64,000 nucleotides of DNA from Anaeromicropila herbilytica (lineage in GTDB: Bacteria; Bacillota; Clostridia; Lachnospirales; Lachnospiraceae): NCBI RefSeq assembly GCF_016591975.1, contig NZ_AP024169.1:1199501-1263500 (forward strand). Direction: 5' to 3'. A program made the translations under genes and the position numbers. Positions 34,184-41,792 of this stretch are shown here, piece after piece. The notes beneath the pieces were generated by a model that had not been told where the DNA came from, ran no database searches, and saw nothing but the letters and a program-made list of their open reading frames with translations. Each line of letters begins with the position of its first letter. Position 1 is the first letter of the stretch.

Positions 34184-35012
34184 CACATTGTCCACACCAC
34201 TTACATCCACTGCAGGAATATCTTCTTTTACAGGTGGCACAACGCTTTTGTATCTTAAATTCACCGGTGATTTCAGGATATTGGAGTCTAGATTTCAATG
34301 CCTGAACACGCTGGTAAGACTTTGGGATGTGATAAGGTTTACCATTTTTGACAAAGACATTACCTGTTCCATAGAATGAGAATGGGACATTGTAAGTCTT
34401 ACATTGCTGATACAGAAACTCAACCCATTCATAGTGAAGAGGTCTGGCACCTTCATAATTTTCGCCATCGGCAAGAACAGATTCAAGTTGACCAGTGGCA
34501 AGATATTTCGATATATCAACAGGACCAATAAAAGGAGCAACCATAATCCCCTTGTGCTTGGCAGGAACGTCAAGTAATAGGGGGATTCTTTCGTCTGCAC
34601 GTCTTTGGTTTTCTGTTGTGACATTTAATGATACATGTTCCCAGCCATCGCACCAGTCCCAAGGAAGATGATCTACAATTCGTTCCGCACGTTTGGTCAA
34701 AATCCAGAAATGGACATCAGGGCGTTGTCTTATGATATCCCATACTTCATCACGCCAGATATCTGCTTCCTTCAGAAAGAAGTCACTTGTCATGCAGAGA
34801 CGTACACTAGAACCGCTTGGAATCTTATATTCACCTGCTCTAGTCTTACTGAGTGGCAGTTTGAAATTTGTCTTTGTTTTATAAATAACGTCACCACGCT
34901 TGTCACGCTGCTTGTCCAAATAAAACATATAGCAGTTTTCACAGCCTTCGCTATATTTGTGGCATCCATGCCAGGGATTCCAGATATGGTCAAATGGTAA
35001 TGGTTCGCTCAT
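34176..35012 (-). CDS. DUF5131-family (phage Gp37/Gp68-like) radical-SAM-like protein
   Basis: The 278-residue protein opens with IWNPWHGCHKYSEGCENCYMF, giving Cys17, Cys24 and Cys27, the C-x6-C-x2-C triad of the DUF5131/Gp37Gp68 family, which is related to radical SAM enzymes. Further family segments are LCMTSDFFLKEADIWRDEVW, FWILTKRAER and GIMVAPFIGPVD. The last 21 residues hold six more cysteines (258, 261, 267, 270, 273, 276) that could bind another metal. AAAGGAGG precedes the ATG. It is transcribed away from the MarR operon. Family members occur in phages and mobile islands; the reaction is unknown. Confidence 0.85.
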   Translation of the reverse strand: MSEPLPFDHIWNPWHGCHKYSEGCENCYMFYLDKQRDKRGDVIYKTKTNFKLPLSKTRAGEYKIPSGSSVRLCMTSDFFLKEADIWRDEVWDIIRQRPDVHFWILTKRAERIVDHLPWDWCDGWEHVSLNVTTENQRRADERIPLLLDVPAKHKGIMVAPFIGPVDISKYLATGQLESVLADGENYEGARPLHYEWVEFLYQQCKTYNVPFSFYGTGNVFVKNGKPYHIPKSYQRVQALKSRLQYPEITGEFKIQKRCATCKRRYSCSGCKWCGQCEK

Positions 35013-35050
35013 AGATGGCGTCCTCCTTTCTGAGAGTTATGTAGTGTTAG

Positions 35051-35589
35051 TTATCTTGTGTATTGCTTTATTTCGTGTAGGAGAGAAGTTGGTACACTTC
35101 TAGGTCCTCTTACAGTAGTTACACCATGAGATTTAAGAACACTGATAGAAAAGGCATCTTTATCAAAGATGTTCAAAAGCTTCAATTTCATCACTTTTTT
35201 CATGCTGACATTTTCATCTGCATAAGGATAATGGATATCAGCTTCTAATACTTTGCATTCATAGTAATCCAGTTTCCAGCCTTCATATGATAAGAAGGAA
35301 GAATACCATGTTGACCGGCAATCATCATTTTCATATCAGGATCACATTTTAAGTTGATGATATCGGCGTATTCTTCCGTATCTCCTGCTACACCTAACTT
35401 TTTTCTAGGAACATCCATAAATAAACAATAGATTTTCTGATTATCTTCATGCCGAAGAGCTGCATAGGTAGGCAGTTTGTGAAACGGATAGTCTGGTTTA
35501 CGTTTTATAGGTTTTCAGTACCAAGATCTGTGACAATTCCTTGTTTTACATCTGTTAAGTATTCTTCGTAAGTTCCCAGTTCTTTCAAG
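35051..35589 (-). pseudogene. MmcQ/YjbR-like gene broken by two frameshifts
   Basis: On the minus strand a TTG with AAAGGAG upstream begins KELGTYEEYLTDVKQG and stops after 26 codons at 35513. The next frame continues with LPTYAALRHEDNQKIYCLF, MDVPRKKLGVAGDTEEYADI, INLKCDPDMKMMIAGQHG and ILPSYHMKAGNWIT, which is characteristic of MmcQ/YjbR proteins, and stops. The third frame carries on with ECKVLEADIHYPYADENVS and SVPTSLLHEIKQYTR to 35051. Each frame looks coding, so this is a recently inactivated gene or a join of two remnants. Sequencing error cannot be excluded. Confidence 0.65.
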
Positions 35590-35662
35590 ATAACATCTCC
35601 TTTTGTAACCTAGTATTTTTTTATACCGTAAATGCTACTACCTGAAAAAAGAAAAGTCAAGA

Positions 35663-35680
35663 TAGTTTTATATAAAAATA
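35663..35680. promoter_or_regulatory. Operator-like 18-mer at marR promoter
   Basis: TAGTTTTATATAAAAATA is an imperfect palindrome that ends one base before the -35 box TTGACG of the marR promoter. An identical 18-mer is at 36412-36429. Confidence 0.7.
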
Positions 35681-35681
35681 A

Positions 35682-35710
35682 TTGACGAAAATCTTTTTAC
35701 ATAGTAAGAT
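35682..35710 (+). promoter_or_regulatory. Promoter of marR gene
   Basis: TTGACG at 35682-35687, 17-base spacer, TAAGAT at 35705-35710. An operator-like palindrome abuts the -35 on its upstream side. Confidence 0.7.
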
Positions 35711-35739
35711 ATTTGCAAACAACAGAAAGGAAGAAAACG

Positions 35740-36210
35740 ATGGCAATTACAAAGAATGGCGGATATCTGACACTGAAAATACATCTTCTAAATGGAAGAT
35801 TGTTCAATAGACTTCTGTCCAATGATGGAAGGGCACTCTACAATGCAGAACAGGGTAAGATTGTGTCTGCACTTTGGGATAAACGTCCTCAGACAGCATC
35901 AGAACTTGCACAGGTCACAGGTCTTGCAAATAGTACTCTTACTTTAATGTTGAAGCGATTAGAGGAAGAGCAGGGGCTTATTGTAAGTGTTCAGGATGAA
36001 ATAGATAAAAGGAAGAAATGGTTTGACTTAACTCAGACAGGAATTGAACAAGAGGAAGTGGGAAATCAAGTCAGTGATAAACTTAGCAGCATTTTTTATG
36101 CAGGCTTTGAAGATAAAGAGATCGAGCAGTTAGAAGGATATTTGGAAAGAATTTTAAATAACTTAGAAACTGCTATGGCTGAAATTCCTCGTGAGGATTC
36201 TACAAAATAG
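35740..36210 (+). CDS. MarR regulator of the radical SAM mobile-pair system
   Basis: ATG at 35740 follows AAAGGAAG; product 156 residues. The winged helix is SALWDKRPQTASELAQVTGL (helix 2 region), NSTLTLMLKRLEEEQGLI (recognition helix and start of wing) and KRKKWFDLTQTG (wing). The N-terminal region and genomic position match the MarR-type regulator described in TIGRFAMs together with radical SAM mobile-pair proteins A and B. It probably represses its own promoter and that of the following operon through the repeated TTTTATATAAAAAT palindromes. Confidence 0.85.
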   Translation: MAITKNGGYLTLKIHLLNGRLFNRLLSNDGRALYNAEQGKIVSALWDKRPQTASELAQVTGLANSTLTLMLKRLEEEQGLIVSVQDEIDKRKKWFDLTQTGIEQEEVGNQVSDKLSSIFYAGFEDKEIEQLEGYLERILNNLETAMAEIPREDSTK

Positions 36211-36350
36211 AAGTCTATTACTTCGACTTATAGTATCTATAAACATACCAGGTATCTTATTTTTGAGTACTTGTACTAAAAAATTGAGGTGGTATCTTTA
36301 AGATACAAGGACAAAAACTGTATCTGAATTCATTTCTAAAACGCCGAAAA

Positions 36351-36368
36351 TATTTTTATATAAAAATA
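36351..36368. promoter_or_regulatory. Perfect palindromic operator at cassette promoter
   Basis: TATTTTTATATAAAAATA is an 18-bp perfect palindrome ending one base before the -35 box TTGACG. The spacing relative to the -35 is the same as in front of marR. Confidence 0.72.
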
Positions 36369-36369
36369 C

Positions 36370-36398
36370 TTGACGCGAATAGTTTTATATAGTAATAT
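36370..36398 (+). promoter_or_regulatory. Promoter of the SnoaL-radical SAM operon
   Basis: TTGACG at 36370-36375, a 17-base spacer containing AGTTTTATATAG, and TAATAT at 36393-36398. It is bracketed by operator-like repeats. Confidence 0.7.
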
Positions 36399-36411
36399 TT
36401 AAAACACAAAA

Positions 36412-36429
36412 TAGTTTTATATAAAAATA
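36412..36429. promoter_or_regulatory. Second operator copy downstream of +1
   Basis: TAGTTTTATATAAAAATA, identical to the 18-mer at 35663-35680, lies shortly after the expected transcription start, where bound repressor would block elongation or initiation. Confidence 0.65.
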
Positions 36430-36451
36430 AATTTAGGTGGAGGATTTTAGA

Positions 36452-36910
36452 ATGAATACAAACACTGATTACGAAAAGAACTACACACAAGAGCAGAAAG
36501 AGCTTGCAGAGCATATCATTGGTCTTGAGAAACATGCACTTGACCTTTGGTTCGATGGAAAGACAGAAGGTTATAGAAATCTTTGGTCTGAGAAGAACTT
36601 TACTTATGTTGATGGTGCTCAGCCTCACAGAGTAGACTCGCACAAAGATGTGTGTGAGTTCTTAGATACCATTGAAGGACAGCTTCATGCGGATACCTAC
36701 GATTTTGTAAGACCGAGAGTGCAGTTTGGTCAGGACATGGCACTTCTCACTTATGAACTTTATGCAGATACGAACATGATCAATATGAAGTATAACTGCA
36801 TTGAGTTATATCAGAAGGAAGAAGATGGTCAGTGGAGAGTCGTTCATTCCACATGGTCGTTCATTCGCCCTATGGAGATGGATTTTGGACAGGTAAAAGA
36901 GATTGTCTAA
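36452..36910 (+). CDS. NTF2/SnoaL-like small protein
   Basis: ATG at 36452 follows GGTGGAGG; product 152 residues. Helices at the N-terminus (KELAEHIIGLEKHALDLWFDG) followed by curved-sheet strands (NFTYVDGAQPHRV, MALLTYELYADT, WRVVHSTWSFIRP) fit the NTF2/SnoaL cone fold, a family of small ligand-binding proteins and isomerases. No catalytic residue can be named. It is the first gene of the operator-controlled operon and uses more CAG and CTT codons than host genes, consistent with transfer. Confidence 0.75.
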   Translation: MNTNTDYEKNYTQEQKELAEHIIGLEKHALDLWFDGKTEGYRNLWSEKNFTYVDGAQPHRVDSHKDVCEFLDTIEGQLHADTYDFVRPRVQFGQDMALLTYELYADTNMINMKYNCIELYQKEEDGQWRVVHSTWSFIRPMEMDFGQVKEIV

Positions 36911-36946
36911 GAAAACAACAAGCTAAGAAAGTCGGAGGTATTTATT

Positions 36947-37666
36947 ATGGCAAAAATCAGTTTAGGCGTAAAACCAGCAATATTCCCATCACCGGTTCTT
37001 TTAATAGGAACTTATAACGATGATGGAAGCGTAGACGTTATGACCGTTGCTTGGGCAGGAATGGCTGCAAGCGACTTAACAGAAGTGTATATTTTAGAGA
37101 ATCATCGTACTACAGAGAATATTAGAAAACGTAAGGCATTTACACTTGCTATTGCAACAGTAGAGACGATGGCACAGTCTGACTATTTTGGAATTGTGTC
37201 TGGAGCAAAAGATCCACAGAAGTTTGAAAAATCTGGTTTCCATGCAGTAAAGAGTGAATATGTGGATGCACCTGTTATTGAAGAGTATCCTCTTACCATC
37301 GAATGCGAACTTGAAGAGGAAACCAGCGCACCAGAAGAAGCACGTATCCTTGGAAAGATTAAGAATGTGCTTGTAGATGAAAAGATGCTCGGTGATAATG
37401 GCAAGATGGATGTATCAAAGCTTCATGCAATCGTTTGGGATAATTTCCAGGCAGGATATTATGCAGTAGGTGAGAAAGTAGGTCAGAGCTTTGTGGAAGG
37501 AAAGAAGATTTCATCATTAAATAAGCTGGCTGACTGGTCTGAAGATGCAGATAAGAAAGAGGATACATCATCAGCATGTAGTTCGGCTTGCGGAGCAGCC
37601 ACACTGGAAGAGGAGAAGAAAGAAGCACCTTCCGCATGTGGAAGTGCGTGTGGCGCAGCGAACTAA
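36947..37666 (+). CDS. Flavin reductase / flavoredoxin with cysteine-repeat tail
   Basis: The 239-residue protein begins with the flavin reductase split-barrel (VLLIGTYNDDGSVDVMTVAW, GMAASDLTEVYILENHRTTEN, FTLAIATVETMAQSDYFG), an FMN-binding fold that passes electrons to partner proteins. Residues 206-239 form a tail outside the fold with two copies of CxxxCGAA: Cys211/Cys215 and Cys231/Cys235, separated by an acidic linker LEEEKKEAPSA. GGAGG precedes ATG. A radical SAM/SPASM gene follows after 75 bases. The tail may bind an iron-sulfur cluster or be a substrate for modification; both are inference. Confidence 0.85.
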   Translation: MAKISLGVKPAIFPSPVLLIGTYNDDGSVDVMTVAWAGMAASDLTEVYILENHRTTENIRKRKAFTLAIATVETMAQSDYFGIVSGAKDPQKFEKSGFHAVKSEYVDAPVIEEYPLTIECELEEETSAPEEARILGKIKNVLVDEKMLGDNGKMDVSKLHAIVWDNFQAGYYAVGEKVGQSFVEGKKISSLNKLADWSEDADKKEDTSSACSSACGAATLEEEKKEAPSACGSACGAAN

Positions 37667-37740
37667 TAGATATAGGTAATGAGTAGTTGATTAAGAGCTG
37701 GGCATATGATGTGTCCAGCTCTATTTGGAGGAATGATAAA

Positions 37741-38811
37741 ATGGCAAAGTACTTTGCTTTTCAGTGGCACATTACAGACGAATGTGACCAGCGTTGTAAA
37801 CACTGTTATATCTTTAATAATCCAGAAAATGACTGTCTGCATTCCATGAACTGGGAACAGATGATGAAAGTGTTATCCAACTGCGAGAAATTTTGCCAAA
37901 AGTTTGGTCGCATTCCTTACTTTTATCTGACAGGTGGAGATCCGATTCTTCATCCTAATTTTTGGAGATTATTAGAAGAATTTAAAGTTAGAAATATCAA
38001 ATTTACAATTATGGGTAATCCGTTTCATTTGACCGATGAAGTCTGTTCCAGACTGAAATCACTTGGATGTGATAAGTATCAGATGTCTATTGATGGAATG
38101 GAACTGACACATGACTGGTTTCGTAAACAAGGATCTTTTCAGATAACTTTAGACAATATAGCGACTTTGAAAAAAGCAGGAATTTGTGCAGTAATTATGA
38201 GCACAGTTTCTGATAAAAATATAGATGAGATGCACGATGTGATAGATACGGTTGTTGCATATGGTGCAGATGTATTTGCATTTTCCAGATATTGTCCAAC
38301 ACTGGATGATAAGGTGGATGATGCACATGATAATTACAATGATGGAGTAGGGTTGACAGCAGAGAGATATCACAAGCTTTTGCAGGAAACCGATAAGCAA
38401 TATAAGGAATATGAAGAAAATGGCTGTCATACCAAATTTAACCGTAAGGATCATCTTTGGACATTGCTTGCTTACGAGCAGGGAGAATTTGTGATTCCGG
38501 AGAATGCAAAATCAAGCATGATTTATGGTGGATGTAACTGCGGAAATTGTCATATGACAATACTTTCGACTGGAGAATTGTACGCTTGTAGGAGATGCAT
38601 TAGCTCTGTGGGAAATGTTTACACGGATAAGATTTCTGATATCTGGTTGACGAAAATGGATGATTATAGACAGTATGGAAAATTTGAAAAATGTGCCAAG
38701 TGTAAATTATTAGCGTGGTGTAGAGGATGTCCATCTGTAGCATACGGAACATATGGAAGGTTTTACGCACCAGATCCACAGTGCTGGATGGATGTAGATC
38801 TAAGAGTGTAA
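37741..38811 (+). CDS. Radical SAM mobile pair protein A (SPASM type)
   Basis: ATG at 37741 follows GGAGG; product 356 residues. The radical SAM cluster motif is CDQRCKHC (Cys15, Cys19, Cys22). The barrel continues with FYLTGGDPILHPNFW and YQMSIDGMELTHDWFRKQGS. The C-terminal part holds SPASM-type cysteines: GGCNCGNCHMTILSTGELYACRRC and CAKCKLLAWCRGC, enough for two auxiliary clusters. This pattern matches the TIGRFAM radical SAM mobile pair protein A. SPASM enzymes usually modify peptides or proteins. The start of protein B lies 16 bases after its stop. Confidence 0.9.
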   Translation: MAKYFAFQWHITDECDQRCKHCYIFNNPENDCLHSMNWEQMMKVLSNCEKFCQKFGRIPYFYLTGGDPILHPNFWRLLEEFKVRNIKFTIMGNPFHLTDEVCSRLKSLGCDKYQMSIDGMELTHDWFRKQGSFQITLDNIATLKKAGICAVIMSTVSDKNIDEMHDVIDTVVAYGADVFAFSRYCPTLDDKVDDAHDNYNDGVGLTAERYHKLLQETDKQYKEYEENGCHTKFNRKDHLWTLLAYEQGEFVIPENAKSSMIYGGCNCGNCHMTILSTGELYACRRCISSVGNVYTDKISDIWLTKMDDYRQYGKFEKCAKCKLLAWCRGCPSVAYGTYGRFYAPDPQCWMDVDLRV

Positions 38812-38826
38812 AGGAGATATTAACAT

Positions 38827-39735
38827 ATGTGTGATACAAGTTTAGTAATAAAAGAAATAGAAGCAAAGAGTGTTCTCACAAAATCGAATCTTCCGGTGGC
38901 AGATTATTCAGTCAATCCTTATGGTGGATGTGTCCACGCTTGTAAGTATTGTTACGCTTCTTTCATGAAGAGATTTACAGGACATGAGGAAGAATGGGGA
39001 ACATTTGTAGATGTCAAGAATTGGCCAGATATTAAGAACCCACAAAAGTATGCAGGAAAAGAGTTATTCATTGGTTCTGTAACTGATCCATATCAGCCAC
39101 TCGAAGAAAAGTATGAACGTTCAAGAACACTATTAAAACATATGCAGGGAAGTGGATGTACCGTTAGCATTGCAACAAAGTCAGATCTGGTATTAAGAGA
39201 TATGGATTTAATCAAGACATTTCCAAATGCAAGAGTGTCATGGTCCATCAATACATTAGATGAAGATTTTAAGAATGATATGGATAAGGGCGTGAGCATT
39301 GAGAGAAGACTTTCAGCTATGAAGGCATTTCATGATGCTGGAGTCAGAACAACATGTTTTATTTCTCCAATTTTCCCTGGCATCACTGATCTGAAAGAGA
39401 TTATTCTTCGCGCAAAGAATCAATGTAATCTTGTATGGTTGGAAAATCTTAATCTTCGTGGTGGATATAAATCCGTCATAATGGACTATATCAAAGAGAA
39501 ATATCCAGATTTAGTTCCATTATATGATGCCATCTATAACAAGAAGGACAGAACCTACTGGTCACAGCTTGATCAGGAAATGAAGGAATTTACCAAGGAA
39601 CAGGGACTTATTTATGTGAGAGATGATGATTCCATAAAAAGACCATTTGAAGAGCCACCGATTATTGCAAATTATTTCTTCCATGAGGAATTGACCCCTT
39701 CTGCGAAGAAAGCAGCAAAAAAGAAGGAGAATTGA
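38827..39735 (+). CDS. Radical SAM mobile pair protein B
   Basis: The 302-residue protein carries PYGGCVHACKYCYASFMKRF (Cys35, Cys39, Cys42), resembling the spore photoproduct lyase side of the radical SAM superfamily, followed by IGSVTDPYQPLEEKYERSR, TIATKSDLVLRDMDLI-like strand and RTTCFISPIFPGITDL. This is the signature of radical SAM mobile pair protein B. No SPASM domain is present. AAGGAG lies in front of ATG. The next gene starts two bases after its TGA, so translation is coupled. The joint substrate of the A/B pair is not known. Confidence 0.9.
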   Translation: MCDTSLVIKEIEAKSVLTKSNLPVADYSVNPYGGCVHACKYCYASFMKRFTGHEEEWGTFVDVKNWPDIKNPQKYAGKELFIGSVTDPYQPLEEKYERSRTLLKHMQGSGCTVSIATKSDLVLRDMDLIKTFPNARVSWSINTLDEDFKNDMDKGVSIERRLSAMKAFHDAGVRTTCFISPIFPGITDLKEIILRAKNQCNLVWLENLNLRGGYKSVIMDYIKEKYPDLVPLYDAIYNKKDRTYWSQLDQEMKEFTKEQGLIYVRDDDSIKRPFEEPPIIANYFFHEELTPSAKKAAKKKEN

Positions 39736-39736
39736 A

Positions 39737-40648
39737 ATGATACTTAGTCCATGCGGACGTACCGATACGGTGCAATACTATACCCCTTGGTTAATGAAGA
39801 GGTTGAAAGAGGGATATGCTTATTCCAGAAATCCTTTGTTTAATAATAAAGTAACAAAATTGGATCTTACACCTGAAAATGTGGACTGCATCGTATTTTG
39901 TTCTAAGAACTATAAGCCTTTGTTACCTCATTTGGATTGGATTGAGGAACGCTACAATACTTATTATCATTATACAATCACAGCTTATGGGAAAGAGATT
40001 GAACCTGGAGTACCATCTAATGAAGATAGCATGGATACGTTGATTCAACTTTCTAAGATTGTAGGAAAAAATAAGATTGCCTGGAGATATGATCCGATTC
40101 TCTTTACAAAGGAATATACATTAGAAAAGCATTTGGAATCATTTGAATACATGACGAAACGTCTTGCACCAAATGTAGATCGTTGCATTTTCAGTTTTGT
40201 TGAGATGTATAAGAAACTCGAAACCAATATGCCAGAGATTATCCCATTTACAGATGGAGATAGAAAACAAATTGCAGAAGGAATCGGTTCTATTGTAAAG
40301 AAATATGGAATGTATGTTCAGACCTGCGGAACCAATGGCGATTACACAGAATATGGAATTCATACTTCGGGATGCACAACACTTGATGTTTTAGGAAATG
40401 CAAACGGTGTTCAGTTTAAGGATGTAATACATAAGGGTTCCAGACAAGGATGCCATTGTATCGAGTGCAGGGACATTGGAGCATATGATACATGTATGAA
40501 TGGATGCAAGTATTGTTATGCGAATAAGACACCACAGAAAGCCTTTGAGAATTACAAGCTTCATGATCATGAATCACCAATCATGCTTGGACATATTCAG
40601 ACAGGAGATACGGTTCAGGAGGGAAAAGCTAGGAGCTTTAGAAAGTGA
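39737..40648 (+). CDS. DUF1848-family Cys-rich protein
   Basis: The 303-residue protein has the DUF1848 opening SPCGRTDTVQYYTPWLMKRL and PENVDCIVFCSKNYKPLLPHL, then a barrel-like body with YRYDP-type motif WRYDPILFTKEYTL. The C-terminus has six cysteines: 239, 241, 244, 253, 257 and 260, the last three as CMNGCKYCYA, a radical-SAM-like CxxxCxxCY at the wrong end of the protein. AAGAAGGAG precedes ATG and overlaps the end of protein B. It presumably works with the radical SAM pair. The family reaction is unknown. Confidence 0.88.
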   Translation: MILSPCGRTDTVQYYTPWLMKRLKEGYAYSRNPLFNNKVTKLDLTPENVDCIVFCSKNYKPLLPHLDWIEERYNTYYHYTITAYGKEIEPGVPSNEDSMDTLIQLSKIVGKNKIAWRYDPILFTKEYTLEKHLESFEYMTKRLAPNVDRCIFSFVEMYKKLETNMPEIIPFTDGDRKQIAEGIGSIVKKYGMYVQTCGTNGDYTEYGIHTSGCTTLDVLGNANGVQFKDVIHKGSRQGCHCIECRDIGAYDTCMNGCKYCYANKTPQKAFENYKLHDHESPIMLGHIQTGDTVQEGKARSFRK

Positions 40649-40687
40649 GAGTTGGAAGGCGGGAGATTGACTGAAATAAATAGATAG

Positions 40688-40736
40688 AAGCGATAAATAC
40701 TCCGCATTTTCTGAGGAACCATTTATCGCTTTTATA
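40688..40736 (+). terminator. Terminator of the radical SAM operon
   Basis: AAGCGATAAAT at 40688-40698 pairs with ATTTATCGCTT at 40721-40731 and is followed by TTATATAT. Confidence 0.75.
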
Positions 40737-40744
40737 TATTACTA

Positions 40745-41115
40745 TTAGTATTCCCCATATATCTCATGAGCCATTCTGGAAAATCGCAAATACAAATCCA
40801 TTCTTGGTGAAACAATGTTGAGTTCTGGGCAAACTTGCTTCGCCTGCCAAAGTGCTATATGAGCACAAAGTAACTCAATGGTAATGTTACTTATGAAACC
40901 GAACCAGTAGGGAAGAGCCTGGGTGCCAACAATAGTGGAATAGCTAATCGGAAGCAGTTTTAGTGCAATTAACAGAATGATGGATAAAATAAAGGTAGTT
41001 CCTAAAACGTAACTCCATGATTTGAGCCATGCTTTTTTGGAATCGCATAAGTTATAGATTACATAGGAGAGAATCATAAATTGGACAATGCCCTGGGGGA
41101 AAATTGCAGTGTTTT
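40745..41115 (-). pseudogene. Truncated membrane protein remnant
   Basis: On the minus strand a frame runs from just after a stop at about 41117 through AIFPQGIVQF and MILSYVIYNLCDSKKAW to the end ARMAHEIYGEY-like tail (MDLYLRFSRMAHEIYGEY). It holds two or three hydrophobic spans. The frame continues upstream of the only ATG (41077) in sensible protein sequence, which suggests the 5' part was lost when the island or a deletion arrived. No family is recognised. Confidence 0.5.
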
Positions 41116-41163
41116 ATTTTTTACACACGTTGTCGAAGATCTAGCAGCTACTAGCAACACACT

Positions 41164-41430
41164 TTGCATATTACAAAAGGGAAAGTAGACTATAAGGAAA
41201 CAGTACAAGACTTATTACAAACTACTCAGGGAATGTCATATGAAACTACTGTAAAGGGTGAAGGTGAAGTTCAAATAATTGCTTCGGATTATCAGATTGT
41301 TAATAAGATACATACTCTGGATGGAATTCGCGTGAAGTTTGTTTCTATTAAGCAACCATTGATTCAATGCATATCTAGAGAAACTACTTTAGAAGATGCA
41401 TATATTATAGTAAATAAATATGAGAGGTAA
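41164..41430 (+). pseudogene. C-terminal fragment of an ABC transporter ATPase
   Basis: The 88-codon frame encodes YKETVQDLLQTTQGMSYETT, EGEVQIIASDYQIVN and QPLIQCISRETTLEDAYIIV, which resembles the regulatory tail of drug-type ABC ATPases (the closing P-x-LED-Y/F motif). The Walker and signature motifs are missing, and a stop lies 10 bases before the TTG. It abuts the truncated minus-strand membrane protein, so the two remnants mark a deletion junction near 41115-41160. Confidence 0.5.
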
Positions 41431-41537
41431 TGCAGTAGCTATAGTTGAGCGCAACTGGTTATCATACAGATGAGTTACGTCTTTTCTTTGTAGGAAATTC
41501 ATGGTAAGATAAAGTAAATAATGTGTGAGGAGAGATT

Positions 41538-41750
41538 ATGTATTGTAGATATTGTGGTAATAAGATAAAACGTATTAAATCAAAGTTTTATCGATGTGCA
41601 AATTGTAATAAAACGTACTTTCTAGATGAAGAAGAGGAGAAAGAAAAGAATATAAATATTACAATAACCTTCACTAAGATTAGAATCGCTATTTGTATTC
41701 TAGTAGTGGTTTTTCTGCTCCTATTTCTTTTAGTATTAAGTAAGATTTAG
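41538..41750 (+). CDS. Small zinc-ribbon single-TM protein
   Basis: The 70-residue protein has a zinc ribbon CRYCGNKIKRI with CANC at residues 3-23, an acidic stretch EEEEKEK, a strand NINITITF and one membrane helix (about residues 47-67). GAGGAGAG precedes ATG. The same order of zinc ribbon, acidic linker, NINI strand and membrane helix begins the next gene, so the two are related. Function unknown. Confidence 0.7.
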   Translation: MYCRYCGNKIKRIKSKFYRCANCNKTYFLDEEEEKEKNINITITFTKIRIAICILVVVFLLLFLLVLSKI

Positions 41751-41792
41751 TATGATTTGCACGATAGGGGAAATACATAATAAAGATGGAAA

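Noticed and set aside
34188..35000. Several plus-strand frames opposite the DUF5131 gene
   Set aside because: They are antisense shadows of a gene with recognisable family motifs and a strong ribosome site.
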